From Myxococcales bacterium (GTDB lineage: Bacteria > Myxococcota_A > Polyangia > Polyangiales > Polyangiaceae): 64,000 bases of DNA. This document shows, one piece after another, positions 42,911 through 51,833 of this stretch. A program made the translations under genes and the position numbers. Location: NCBI GenBank assembly GCA_004193285.1, contig SECP01000013.1, positions 88,096 through 152,095 of the forward strand, written 5' to 3'. Under the pieces are notes generated by a model. That model searched no databases. It was not told the DNA's origin and worked only from the letters and a program-made list of their open reading frames with translations. How positions within the stretch are numbered: position 1 is the stretch's first letter; the number at the start of each line of letters is the position of its first letter.

Positions 42911-43645
42911 ATGTCGCAGCTTGGGGGTTGGCTTTGTGTCGGCTTGGTGGTCGTGAGCTGTGGTGGCCGCGCGTCAGGTGACCGCTCGCCAGACGAGCCG
43001 GACGGCGAGTCGAGCTCGGGCCAAAGTGGCAGTGGGCCTTCCTTCGGTGGCAGCGCGGCCGGTGGTGGCGGATCCACGGGCGGCCGTGTGGGGTCGTCCG
43101 GTGAGGTGCCCGTATCGCAGCCTCTCCGCCCGCGAATCGGCGGACCGACGCCGGAGGGCGACGGCCGCTTGCCGGACATTCCGGAGACTCTGCCCGGCTC
43201 CGCGGGGGTCGGTTGGGACCGGTGCTTCAGTGACCAGGAGTTGTCGCCCGCCCAGTGCGACACGTGCGCGGCCTCACGCGGCTCTGATTTCCTGGTTGCC
43301 GAAGCTGTGGAGGGCGCGGCCCCGGACATGGCCGAACCGCAGCTCACGATCTACTTCGATCCGGCGCAAAGCTCTGACGCGCTTTGGCTGGACCTCACCT
43401 GGCTCTCTGGCACACGCGGCGGGGAGCTGTGGCTTTGGGAGACGAACCTGGCTTGCGAGCCCCAGGGCGAGCCGCGATTGTTCGACGTGTCGCCCCTTCT
43501 GACTGGGGGAGCGGGCGATTGGTCGAGCGCGTGTATTCCGCTCGACCCGACGCGCCCGCTGCAGGGGCTCGCGCTCAGTCTTACTGCGTTTGGGCGGCTG
43601 GGTTTGGACGCGCTGCGGTTCGGGGCGCCTTGCACCGGCTCGTGA
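42911..43645 (+). CDS. Putative lipoprotein, unknown function
   Basis: A 244-residue lipoprotein: MSQLGGWLCVGLVVVSC (Cys17), a Ser/Gly linker to residue ~70, and a beta-rich domain containing CDTCAASRGSDFLVAEAVEG and LTWLSGTRGGELWLWETNLAC and ending in ALRFGAPC. The architecture suggests a jelly-roll-like sandwich; no family is recognised. Its stop overlaps the GTG of the next lipoprotein gene (GTGA). Confidence 0.7.
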   Translation: MSQLGGWLCVGLVVVSCGGRASGDRSPDEPDGESSSGQSGSGPSFGGSAAGGGGSTGGRVGSSGEVPVSQPLRPRIGGPTPEGDGRLPDIPETLPGSAGVGWDRCFSDQELSPAQCDTCAASRGSDFLVAEAVEGAAPDMAEPQLTIYFDPAQSSDALWLDLTWLSGTRGGELWLWETNLACEPQGEPRLFDVSPLLTGGAGDWSSACIPLDPTRPLQGLALSLTAFGRLGLDALRFGAPCTGS

Positions 43646-44355
43646 GGCTCGGCGCGTGTGCCGGCCTGTTGCTGGCGGCGTGTGGGGGCCGCGCGGCGAG
43701 CTCGGGCGACGCGGCGGGTTCGGGCGACGCGGCGAGCTCGGGCGACGCGGAGCCGGCGAGCGGCGGCGGCGCTGGCGGTCCCGGGGCGGCCGGTAGCGCC
43801 GCCGGGAGCAGCGGCGGCGGAGCTGCAAGCGTGACGCGCACCTGTCCGGACGAGAGCTGGGGGAGCTGCCATGCCGGGCTCCGCCTCGACCTGAGCACCG
43901 AGGGCCGAACGGAAGGGGATGAAGGCGTGTGGGCGGAGCCTTTGCAGGTCGCGCTGCCACCGGCCCGTACGCTGCCGCCGCCCGAGTCGCCGGACACGGA
44001 CCCGGCGCATTGGGACCGCTCCGAAACGCCGGTCGGCGCCTGCGTGTTCCGGGTGCACGGCGCGCCCGCGGCTTGCTTGGACGGGCGAGCGAGCCTGAGT
44101 TTCTTCGCGTGCGAGCAGGGCGGCCCGGGACGGCCCGTACTAGCGAGTTACTACGAGCTGGCCGGGTGCTCGGCGGGTGTGTCGCCCGGCTGCCCTGGCG
44201 CGGTCGACCCCTGGGGCTCGCAAAACTTCGTTTGGTACTCCGCTCGCGAAGCGGACGGCACCGCCACGGTGGTGCTGTGCGCCGCGCTCTGCGAAATGCT
44301 GCTCGGCATCGGCGCGGCCTGCCTGCAGCACGCGCCAGGCATCACCGTCCCGTAG
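43642..44355 (+). CDS. Lipoprotein paralogue B, unknown function
   Basis: A 237-residue lipoprotein with GTG start 43642 overlapping the previous stop. Signal VRLGACAGLLLAAC (second Cys is the acceptor), then a linker with repeated SGDAA units, then a domain homologous to the protein at 40589-41293: DTDPAHWDRSETPVGACVFRVHG, YYELAGCSAGV and VVLCAALCEM. It has lost or moved some Cys relative to paralogue A. The intervening repeat island separates the paralogues. Confidence 0.7.
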   Translation: MRLGACAGLLLAACGGRAASSGDAAGSGDAASSGDAEPASGGGAGGPGAAGSAAGSSGGGAASVTRTCPDESWGSCHAGLRLDLSTEGRTEGDEGVWAEPLQVALPPARTLPPPESPDTDPAHWDRSETPVGACVFRVHGAPAACLDGRASLSFFACEQGGPGRPVLASYYELAGCSAGVSPGCPGAVDPWGSQNFVWYSAREADGTATVVLCAALCEMLLGIGAACLQHAPGITVP

Positions 44356-44375
44356 CGAACGGCGTCCCCTAGAGA

Positions 44376-46442
44376 CTAGCGCTGCTCCACCCCGCGCGCG
44401 CCGAGCGCGTCCACCACGCTCTTGGCCATCGCCGCGCAGGCTTCGTTCAGCTGCTCGTGCGTGCGCGCCTCTGTCGCGTCGAACAGAAGCTTGAACGCGA
44501 CCGCGCGCTTGGCGGTTTCATTGCCGGCGAACACGTCCGCCACGCTGATGCGCGAGAGCCACGCCGGCGCGGCCGCTTGCAGCAGGGGCGCGATGTCGCG
44601 CACCGAAACGCCGAGCGGGACCGCAAAGTTGAGCATGCGATCGATGTCCGGCATGACCGGCGGCATTTGGAAGGTGGGGCTCCCCGCCGGCTCTGCGAGC
44701 AGCGCGCTGTGCGAGAGCTCGAAGTAGCAAGCCTTCGCGAATTTGATGCCGAACGCCTGCAGCACTTGCGGCAGCACCTCGCCGACCACGCCGACGCTGT
44801 GGCCGCCCACCCGCAGACTGAGCGAGCGGTGCGGATGCAGCAGCGCGGTGAGGGGGTAAGCCGGATCCGGGTCCCCCAGCTCGAGCGGCAGATCCAGCGC
44901 CGTTTTCAGCTGCTCCAGCACGCCTTTGAGAAAGAAGACGTCCGCGCTCCGACCGCCGTCCCACGACTCCGGACGTTCTTTGCCGGAGCAGATGCCGTAC
45001 AGCACGTCCCGCTCCGTGCACACGCCGTTGGGAGACTTCGAGTCCGGGTGGAAGGTGCGCGTCCACTCGTAGAGGCGCACGTCTTGCGCCTTGAGGTTCA
45101 AGTTGTCGGCCACCGCCTGCACGGCTTGAGCGAGGCAGTTGTTTTTGAGCAGCGAAAAGCTGTTGTCGAGCGAGTTCACCGTCTCCACGTGAGCCCACAG
45201 CGGCGAGCCCTCGTGCTGGCCGAGCTTTTCCGGCACCGCGCGCGAGTAAAAGCCGTCCGTGTAAACCTCGTAGAACCCGGCGCTGACCAGGACGCTCTCT
45301 GCAACGCCGAGCAGCACCTCGGCGCGTGACGGGCGAGCGCCGAGGGCTACCGGCGGCAAGCCTTGAGGCAAGTCGTTGAAGCCGACCGAGCGCGCGACCT
45401 CTTCGAACAGATCTTCCTCGGACTCGACGTCCCACAGGCGGTGCGGCGGCACCTGGAAGGAGAGGCCACCCAGGTGCAGGAAGCCGTAGGCGCCTAGGCG
45501 CTCCTCGATCTCGGGCTCCTCGAAGTTTCGGCCCAAAAACGCGCTGAGCTCCTGCGCGCGAAGTGGCACCACGCGCTTCGGATCTTGCCAGTCGCCCACC
45601 ACCGCGAGCGGCCCCGTGACTTCCGCCACCCCCGCCTGCTTCAGCAGGTGCGCGATGCGGCCGGCCGCCACCGCGGCGAGGGTGGGATCCGAGCCGCGCT
45701 CGAAGCGAGCCGACGCGTCCGTGAACGTTTGGAGCGAGCGCCCGCCCAGCCGTACCGTGACCGGATCGAAGGCGGCCGACTCGAGCACGATCTCTGTCGT
45801 CTCGTCCGTGATCTTCGAATCCTCGCAGCCGATGACGCCGGCGATGGCCAGAACCTTCACGTCGTCCGCGATAACCAGGGTGCCGACCGGCAGCTCGCGC
45901 GGCTCCGGCGTGAACAGGAGCCAGCCCTTCTCGCCGGCTTTGGAGAGGCGGATGGTGATGCCGCCCTGGATCTTCTTCGCGTCGAACGCGTGCGAAGGTT
46001 GGCCGAGCTCCAGGTTGACGAGGTTGGTGACGTCGATGGCGGCGTTGCCGGTGAGCAGGCCCGCGGCGCCGAGCAGCTCCTCCGCCTCTTTGCCGAGCGA
46101 CCTGTTCAAGCCGCCCGTCACGCGCAGCGGGGTGGCCGTATACAAAAGGCACTTATCCGACTCGATCCGCAGCGGTAGCGCCGGCGCGCCGACCGGCAGC
46201 GCGGGCGCCTCCGGTAGCCGCAGCGGAGCCTTAGTGCGGGCCGCGACCTCGCGGGCGACGCCGGCGTAGCAGTGGTGATCGCCGCGGTTGGCGAGCAGCT
46301 CCAGCGTGAGGAGCGCGTCCGTACCCTGCGCGTCCAGCCGCTTCACCTCGAGACCCAGGTCGTCCAGCAGCTTGCGGAGAGCCTTTGGCTCTGCCGGCGT
46401 GCCGGCGCAGTAACGCGAGAGGACGTTGGCGGAGATCTTCAT
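44376..46442 (-). CDS. pheT: Phenylalanyl-tRNA synthetase beta subunit, short form
   Basis: A 688-residue PheT, about 100 residues shorter than E. coli PheT (795). It starts MKISANVLSRYCAG, then passes directly from LLDDLGLEVKRLDA to TLELLANRGDHHCYAGVARE; the N-terminal tRNA-binding OB (EMAP-II-like) domain that usually lies between is absent. The B3/B4 editing region (VTNLVNLELGQPSHAFDAKK), the B5 domain, and the C-terminal FDX-ACB domain (VMPDIDRMLNFAV to LLFDATEARTHEQL) are present. ATG 46442 overlaps the pheS stop, so the subunits are coupled. Confidence 0.95.
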   Translation of the reverse strand: MKISANVLSRYCAGTPAEPKALRKLLDDLGLEVKRLDAQGTDALLTLELLANRGDHHCYAGVAREVAARTKAPLRLPEAPALPVGAPALPLRIESDKCLLYTATPLRVTGGLNRSLGKEAEELLGAAGLLTGNAAIDVTNLVNLELGQPSHAFDAKKIQGGITIRLSKAGEKGWLLFTPEPRELPVGTLVIADDVKVLAIAGVIGCEDSKITDETTEIVLESAAFDPVTVRLGGRSLQTFTDASARFERGSDPTLAAVAAGRIAHLLKQAGVAEVTGPLAVVGDWQDPKRVVPLRAQELSAFLGRNFEEPEIEERLGAYGFLHLGGLSFQVPPHRLWDVESEEDLFEEVARSVGFNDLPQGLPPVALGARPSRAEVLLGVAESVLVSAGFYEVYTDGFYSRAVPEKLGQHEGSPLWAHVETVNSLDNSFSLLKNNCLAQAVQAVADNLNLKAQDVRLYEWTRTFHPDSKSPNGVCTERDVLYGICSGKERPESWDGGRSADVFFLKGVLEQLKTALDLPLELGDPDPAYPLTALLHPHRSLSLRVGGHSVGVVGEVLPQVLQAFGIKFAKACYFELSHSALLAEPAGSPTFQMPPVMPDIDRMLNFAVPLGVSVRDIAPLLQAAAPAWLSRISVADVFAGNETAKRAVAFKLLFDATEARTHEQLNEACAAMAKSVVDALGARGVEQR

Positions 46443-47470
46443 CCTGGCCTCCGGCGCAGCGTGCGCATGAATCTCATGTCTTGCTCGTACAGGCTCTTGG
46501 CGCGGCTGAGGCCGAGCCACTGGCTCGTCATGCGGGTGGTGCCCCAGCCAAAGGCGATGCCGCGCACGCCCGGCTCCGTGTAGCCGAAGTTTTTCATGAT
46601 CTTGGGGTGAATCATGCCCGCGCCGATGATCGTGACCCAGCCCGCTTGGTGGCACGCTTCGCAGCCGTCCCCTCCGCAGTTGAGGCAGGCGATGTCCAGA
46701 CCCACGGAGGGCTCCGTGTAGGGGTAGAACTTCGGCTTGAAGCGGAACTTGCGGTTTTCGTAGAGCGAGCCCGCAACGAAGCTCAAAATGCCCTTCAAGT
46801 GGGCGAAGGTGAGGCCCTTCTCGACCCAGAAGCCCTCGAGCTGATGGAACATCGCGAGGTGAGTCGCGTCTACCGCTTCGTTCCGGTACACGCGGCCCGG
46901 AGAGGCGAACTTGAGCGGCAGCGGCAGTCGCTTCTCCAGCGTGCGCGCCTGGATGGTGCTGGTATGCGAGCGCAACACCTGCCCGCCCTGCACCCAAAAC
47001 GTATCCTGCATGTCGCGCGCCGGGTGATGCGGCGGGATGTTGAGCGCGTCGAAATTATAGAAGGGGCTCTCCACCTCCGGACCGTTCGCCACCTCGAAGC
47101 CGAGCTGACGCAGCACGTCCAAGCAGCGCTCTTCCACCGCGCGCACCGGGTGCTTTGCGCCGCGCTCCGTCACCACGCCGGGTAGGCCGATGTCCACCCA
47201 CTCCGCCTGGAGCTTTTTGCTCAGCTCGTCTGCGTGCGCGCTCGCTTCGCGCGCGGTGAGCTCGGCCTCGATCGCGGCTTGCGCGTCGTTGAGCTCCTTG
47301 GCGACTTGGGCGCGCTGCTCGGGCGGCACCTCGCGCAGGTTCTTGAGCGCGTTCTTCAGCTCGCTCTTCTTGCCGAGGTACTTGACCCGCAGCTCTCGGA
47401 GCGTCGCGGGGCTGTGCGCCGCTGCCAGCTCGGACCGAAACGTTTGCAGGATTTGCTGAGGATTTTCCAT
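46439..47470 (-). CDS. pheS: Phenylalanyl-tRNA synthetase alpha subunit
   Basis: A 343-residue class II synthetase subunit (start ATG 47470). An N-terminal coiled coil (residues 10-100) is followed by motif 1, motif 2 (SPGRVYRNEAVDATHLAMFHQLEG) and motif 3 (GIAFGWGTTRM). The small Cys cluster CLNCGGDGCEAC precedes GWVTIIGAGMIHP as in many PheS proteins. Motif 3 differs from the common G-x-G-x-E-R by reading GWGTTR. pheS is followed by overlapping pheT. Confidence 0.96.
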   Translation of the reverse strand: MENPQQILQTFRSELAAAHSPATLRELRVKYLGKKSELKNALKNLREVPPEQRAQVAKELNDAQAAIEAELTAREASAHADELSKKLQAEWVDIGLPGVVTERGAKHPVRAVEERCLDVLRQLGFEVANGPEVESPFYNFDALNIPPHHPARDMQDTFWVQGGQVLRSHTSTIQARTLEKRLPLPLKFASPGRVYRNEAVDATHLAMFHQLEGFWVEKGLTFAHLKGILSFVAGSLYENRKFRFKPKFYPYTEPSVGLDIACLNCGGDGCEACHQAGWVTIIGAGMIHPKIMKNFGYTEPGVRGIAFGWGTTRMTSQWLGLSRAKSLYEQDMRFMRTLRRRPG

Positions 47471-47563
47471 GAAACGCGCGCCGCCGCTTGTTGGCACACG
47501 GCCGCGCGGATGGCAAGGTTCGGCCCCGTCAGCGAGGGTCCGACCCGCGCATCAGCCGCCACG

Positions 47564-47641
47564 CATCAGCGCGGGCGCCCCGCGGGTTAGCGCGGGCGCC
47601 CCCGCGTGTTAGCGCGGGCGCCCCCGCGTGTTAGCGCGGGC
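47564..47641. repeat. 22-bp palindromic repeats overlapping a stop codon
   Basis: TTAGCGCGGGCGCCCCCGCG-TG at 47587-47608 and 47609-47630, a third truncated at 47631-47641, and a degenerate first copy from ~47564. Each contains the hairpin CGCGGGGGCGCCCGCG. The third copy supplies the TAA of the lipoprotein gene 47631-48434, so it may function as its terminator; the region is also the upstream flank of pheS. Confidence 0.8.
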
Positions 47642-48434
47642 GACTGATGGTCGGCACTTTTTTGCCGGCGGCGGCGGCCTCCGCGGCTCGCTTCTGCATA
47701 TCGTCCATGATCTTGGCGTTGCGGGCGGCCGCGGTGTCACTCTTGAAGAGGGTGGCGGCGCCGAGCACGAGCTTGCCGTTCGACCAGCGGTCGTACTCGA
47801 GCACCACGCCGTCGTGGTAGTGCCGCTCGGACAAGCCGTCCGGCCCCATCGGCGAAATTTGCTCCACGCGCTCGGGCTTGCCGACCACCTCCTGCATCGC
47901 CTGCGGAGTCATGCCGAAGTAGTAGTCCGGCAAGAAAGCGCCGTTGAAAAAGCCGTACTCGATGATGCTGCCGTCCGGGGCGCGTTTCGCCTCGCGGCCC
48001 TTGCGCGAGATGCGAATCTCTTTGGTCACGCCGCTCTCCAGCTTGAAGTCCACGGCGCGCCCGACGTAGCGGCAGAGCGACTCGGTCGCGTCATCGCACG
48101 GCGCGCCCATGAGCCGCTCGATTGTCTCTTTCGACGCCCCGATGCGAATGGGGCCGATGCCCTGGCCGGGCAAGATGGGTTGCAGCGCGCCGACCCGGCC
48201 CCCCTCGTAGACGATGCGCTTGGGCCCTTGACCGGGGAGCACGTTGGCGGCGTGACCGATGCTGCTGTTCGCGTTAGGAGCCGAGGAGGCGGCCGGCGCC
48301 GCGATCGCGCTCGCAAGCACCTGGGCGCGCTCGGCCTCGCTCAGCGCGGGCTGCTTACTCTGACAGCCGTCGCAGCCGGTGGAAAGCAGGGCCAGGGCGA
48401 GGGCAGGGGCAAGCAAAGAAACGGAAAAACGCAT
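47631..48434 (-). CDS. Putative lipoprotein, unknown function
   Basis: A 267-residue lipoprotein: signal MRFSVSLLAPALALALLS with lipobox STGC (Cys21) and a CDGCQS motif after it. Two regions resemble each other and look like BamE/SmpA-type repeats: IRIGASKETIERLMGAP and YFGMTPQAMQEVVGKPERV, each followed by a beta strand with aromatic residues. The C-terminus is a Lys/Ala helix. The role is unknown. The stop codon lies within a 22-bp repeat. Confidence 0.72.
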   Translation of the reverse strand: MRFSVSLLAPALALALLSTGCDGCQSKQPALSEAERAQVLASAIAAPAASSAPNANSSIGHAANVLPGQGPKRIVYEGGRVGALQPILPGQGIGPIRIGASKETIERLMGAPCDDATESLCRYVGRAVDFKLESGVTKEIRISRKGREAKRAPDGSIIEYGFFNGAFLPDYYFGMTPQAMQEVVGKPERVEQISPMGPDGLSERHYHDGVVLEYDRWSNGKLVLGAATLFKSDTAAARNAKIMDDMQKRAAEAAAAGKKVPTISRPR

Positions 48435-48519
48435 GGATCCTCGAGTTGCGGCGGCGCAGAAACCGCGTCATTAGCACAGCTTCGTCGCCGTCTATTCCCG
48501 CCCCCGCCCGAGATCGCGC

Positions 48520-49491
48520 TTGCCCGCTACGACTCCGACCCACGTGACCGCCCCCAGCGCCAACTCCGTTGACGTTTTGGCCCGTCGCTTCTTGTTCGTG
48601 ACCGGAAAGGGCGGCGTGGGCAAGACCACGGTCGTGGCCGCGCTCGCCGAGCGGTTCGCGCGTGCCGGCAAGCGCGTGCTCGTCGCGGAGACGAGCCCCA
48701 AAGAGCACCTGTCCGGCTTGTTCGGGCGCCCCCCGCTGCCGACCCAAATCACGGAGCTTTCTCCGCGCGTCTTCGGCGTGCTGCTCGACGCGGACGTCGC
48801 GATCAAGGAGTACGGCGCCCTCGTCTTGAAGAGCGAGCGGCTGGTGAGCGCGCTGTTCGACAACAAGCTCGTGCTCGGATTTTTCCACGGCGCGCCCGGC
48901 CTCAAGGAGTGGGCCGCGCTGGGAAAGGCCTGGTACCACTCGACCGAGTCCTTGGCCGACGGCTCGCCGCGCTTCGACGTCGTCATTCTGGACGCGCCCG
49001 CCACCGGTCACGGGCTGGACATGCTGCGCGTGCCGAAGACGATCGTCGAGCTCTCACCCCCCGGCATCTTGCGGAGTGACGCGGAGAAGGCGTGGGCGCA
49101 GTTTCGTGACCCCGCCCAATCTGGCGTGGTCGTGGTCAGCTTGCCCGAGGAAATGCCGACGAACGAGAGCGTGGAGCTCTGCGCGGCGCTGAAGCAAGAG
49201 CTGTCGCTGCCGCTCTTGGCCGTCGTCGCCAATCAAGTCGTGGCGGAGGTCTTCGATGCGCCGGGGCGAGCCGCGCTCGCGACCATGGCGGAGCCGGGCG
49301 GCGCGGACTCGGCGTCGCAGGCGCTCGCAGCGGGGGTGCGACGCGCGGCGCGTGAGCAGGTCCAGGCGGACAGCTTGGCGCGCCTGGCTACGCTCGGCGC
49401 GCCTCTGTATCGGCTGCCATTCGTGCCCGGCGGCGTGAACGGCCCGCCTGCGGTCGCGCTCCTGAGCGCGGCGCTCGCTGCCGGAACCTAA
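48520..49491 (+). CDS. ArsA/GET3-like P-loop ATPase
   Basis: A 323-residue ATPase of the ArsA/TRC40 group. The deviant Walker A is FVTGKGGVGKTT (near residues 26-37), and VVILDAPATGHGLDMLRVPK contains the switch-like DAPATGH characteristic of the family. Conventional bacterial members may deliver membrane proteins or be arsenite ATPases, but no arsenic genes are near. The TTG at 48520 is uncertain; GTG 48544 would remove 8 residues. Its 3' end overlaps the 6-phosphogluconolactonase gene by 4 bp convergently. Confidence 0.85.
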   Translation: MPATTPTHVTAPSANSVDVLARRFLFVTGKGGVGKTTVVAALAERFARAGKRVLVAETSPKEHLSGLFGRPPLPTQITELSPRVFGVLLDADVAIKEYGALVLKSERLVSALFDNKLVLGFFHGAPGLKEWAALGKAWYHSTESLADGSPRFDVVILDAPATGHGLDMLRVPKTIVELSPPGILRSDAEKAWAQFRDPAQSGVVVVSLPEEMPTNESVELCAALKQELSLPLLAVVANQVVAEVFDAPGRAALATMAEPGGADSASQALAAGVRRAAREQVQADSLARLATLGAPLYRLPFVPGGVNGPPAVALLSAALAAGT

Positions 49492-50162
49492 AGAGCCGCC
49501 GCGGCGGCTTCGTCCAAAAACCACACGCCGTCGCGAGCGAGCTGAATCGGGGTCGCCACCACGTCGATCGGATCCTTCAGGGCCCGGCGCACCGGTTCGG
49601 CCTTGCCGGCGCCGCTCGCCAGCACGAGCAGGACGCGGGCTCCGCGGAGCACGGGCGGCGTGAGCGAGAGTCGCTCGGGCGGAGGCTTCGGGCCCGTCAC
49701 CGGCAGGACTCGCCGCGTCTCCTCGCGCAGCGCTGGTGAGCCTGGGAAGAGAGACGCAGTGTGCGCGTCTTCTCCAATACCCAGCACCACCACGTCGAGC
49801 GCTTCCGGCAGCTCCAGCTCGTAGCTCCGCGCCGCGGCGTCCCGATCCTCGAGCTCGCCTCGCATGCGATGGATGCGCTCGCTGGGAATGCGAACCCGAT
49901 CGAAGAGAGCGGCCTTGGCCATCCGATAGTTGCTGTCCTCGTGCTCGGCAGGCACGCACCGCTCGTCGCCGAAGAAAATGTCCACTGCCGACCAATCGAG
50001 CGGCAAGCCGGCCAGCGCTTCGTACGTGGCTTTCGGCGTCGTTCCGCCCGCAAGCGCCAAGGACGCGCGCCCTCGGTCGTGCGTGGCCTTCGTCAGCTCG
50101 AGCGCGATGCGCGCGGCGGCGCGAGCTGGCAGATCTTTCGAGTCACAGACGATGCGTTCCAT
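49488..50162 (-). CDS. pgl: 6-phosphogluconolactonase
   Basis: A 224-residue Pgl/DevB-type enzyme of the oxidative pentose-phosphate pathway; it hydrolyses 6-phosphogluconolactone. Motifs: SLALAGGTTPKATYEAL, DIFFGDERCVPAEHEDSNYRMA, VVVLGIGEDAHTASLFPGSPAL and the C-terminal W-F-L-D. Length is normal. It is divergent from the kinase gene and convergent with the GET3-like gene. Confidence 0.96.
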   Translation of the reverse strand: MERIVCDSKDLPARAAARIALELTKATHDRGRASLALAGGTTPKATYEALAGLPLDWSAVDIFFGDERCVPAEHEDSNYRMAKAALFDRVRIPSERIHRMRGELEDRDAAARSYELELPEALDVVVLGIGEDAHTASLFPGSPALREETRRVLPVTGPKPPPERLSLTPPVLRGARVLLVLASGAGKAEPVRRALKDPIDVVATPIQLARDGVWFLDEAAAAAL

Positions 50163-50219
50163 GTGGGCGGAATCATAGGCGTGACCCAGAATCCGCGCTA
50201 TGGTCGCTGGGCTTAACTC

Positions 50220-51809
50220 ATGGCGGAATCGGCTGTCTCCGCAGGCTACGTGCTCGCCGGCCGCTACCGGCTAGAGGCGCAGCTGGGTGCGGGCGGCATG
50301 GGGACTATTTGGCGCGCTCAGCATTTGGTGCTGAACGCGCCGGTCGCCGTGAAGGTGATCGATCGTACGGCTATCCCGGACGAGGAGACGCTCTCTCGCT
50401 TCATGCGCGAGGCGCAGTCTGCGGCCGCGCTGCGCAGCCCTCACGTCGTGCAGATTCTGGACTACGGCATCGACGGCAAGGTGCCGTTCATGGCGATGGA
50501 GCTGCTCGAGGGCGATACGCTCGCCCAGCGCATCAAGCAGCAGAAGCGCCTGACGCCGCAGGAAACGTCGCGCGTGCTCACCCACATCGGCCGCGCCATC
50601 GGCCGCGCCCACGAAGCCGGCATCGTTCACCGCGACCTGAAGCCGGAGAACGTGTTCCTCGTGCACAACGAGGACGAAGAGATCGCCAAGGTGCTGGACT
50701 TCGGCGTGGCCAAGGTCGAGCGCAACGCGTTGTCGGAGGGCACGCGTACGCGCACCGGCTCCATTTTGGGCACGCCGTTTTACATGAGCCCGGAGCAAGC
50801 GCAGGGCAACCGCACGGTCGACTCGCGGTCGGACTTGTGGAGCATGGGCGTCATTGCGTTCGAGTGCTTGACCGGCAAGCGCCCGTTTTATAGCGACGGC
50901 TTGGGGGATCTGGTGCTCGCCATCTGCGTGCGCGACATCCCACTCCCCTCGTCGCTCGCGAGCGTTCCCATCGGCTTCGACGCGTGGTGGAACCGCGCCG
51001 TCGCGCGGGACCCGGAAAAGCGATTCCAAACCGCGAAGGAGCTCACGGACGCGCTGCGTGAGGCGCTCGGCCTGGAGTCGAAGGACGCGCACCGGGAGTC
51101 GCCGCGCTCTGCGCCGGAGATCGAGGTGACGGGCGCGCCGCCGACGGACCGCCAAACGCCGCCGACGGATCCGCTCGCGGGGGCGCACTTCTCCGGCGTT
51201 CATACCCAGGGCGTGAGCGTGCGCGCAGACGAAGCGGCCGAGCCGCACGCGGCCACCGTCGTCGCTTCGGGCCCGGACGCGCTGTCCGCGCCGGAGCCGC
51301 CCGCCCTTACCGTGCGCCAGTTCAGCACGACCCAGAAGAGCTCGCCCTCGTCGGTAGCGCCCCGGTCGGATGGCACGGGGCTGGTGATCGGCGTGGCGGC
51401 CGCGGCGCTGTTCATTGGGATCATCTCTGGCGTCATGCTCCTGCGCTCTCAAAAGCAGGCGGACTTGGATCAGCAGCGCGAGCTGCCGGCGCCGCTTCCC
51501 GAGCGCCCGCCGAGCGAGCCGCGCATGAAGGGCAAGGCTGCCGCCCAGCCGACTCCGCCGCCCTCCACGGCGACCTCCGCCGCCAAGCCGGTCCTGGAGT
51601 TTTTGCCGCCGGACGCGCCGGTGCCTTCTGGCGGGTCGCCCGCGGCGGAACAGCCCCGTCCTCGAAAAGAAGACGCCCCCAGCGCTCCCTCGGCGACGGA
51701 AGCGCCGCGCCCGGCGCCGAGCACGACGGGGCCGGACGGCGCCTGGGTCAAGCCTGCTTGGGCCGTTCCTGATGGTGAGCCGGTTCGCCGCGATCCCATC
51801 AGCGAATGA
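50220..51809 (+). CDS. Transmembrane Ser/Thr protein kinase (Hanks type)
   Basis: A 529-residue kinase. The N-terminal kinase domain has GAGGMGTIW (24-31), Lys45 in AVKV, HRDLKPEN from 137, DFG at 160-162 and SPEQA (the APE equivalent). It is followed by a Pro/Ala-rich juxtamembrane region, one transmembrane helix at about 386-408 (LVIGVAAAALFIGIISGVML), and a Pro-rich extracytoplasmic tail. Architecture is that of many myxobacterial Pkn proteins with an outward tail. Substrates are unknown. It starts 58 bp from the divergent pgl start. Confidence 0.95.
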   Translation: MAESAVSAGYVLAGRYRLEAQLGAGGMGTIWRAQHLVLNAPVAVKVIDRTAIPDEETLSRFMREAQSAAALRSPHVVQILDYGIDGKVPFMAMELLEGDTLAQRIKQQKRLTPQETSRVLTHIGRAIGRAHEAGIVHRDLKPENVFLVHNEDEEIAKVLDFGVAKVERNALSEGTRTRTGSILGTPFYMSPEQAQGNRTVDSRSDLWSMGVIAFECLTGKRPFYSDGLGDLVLAICVRDIPLPSSLASVPIGFDAWWNRAVARDPEKRFQTAKELTDALREALGLESKDAHRESPRSAPEIEVTGAPPTDRQTPPTDPLAGAHFSGVHTQGVSVRADEAAEPHAATVVASGPDALSAPEPPALTVRQFSTTQKSSPSSVAPRSDGTGLVIGVAAAALFIGIISGVMLLRSQKQADLDQQRELPAPLPERPPSEPRMKGKAAAQPTPPPSTATSAAKPVLEFLPPDAPVPSGGSPAAEQPRPRKEDAPSAPSATEAPRPAPSTTGPDGAWVKPAWAVPDGEPVRRDPISE

Positions 51810-51833
51810 TCGGCCATACTTAGCTTTCCCATC

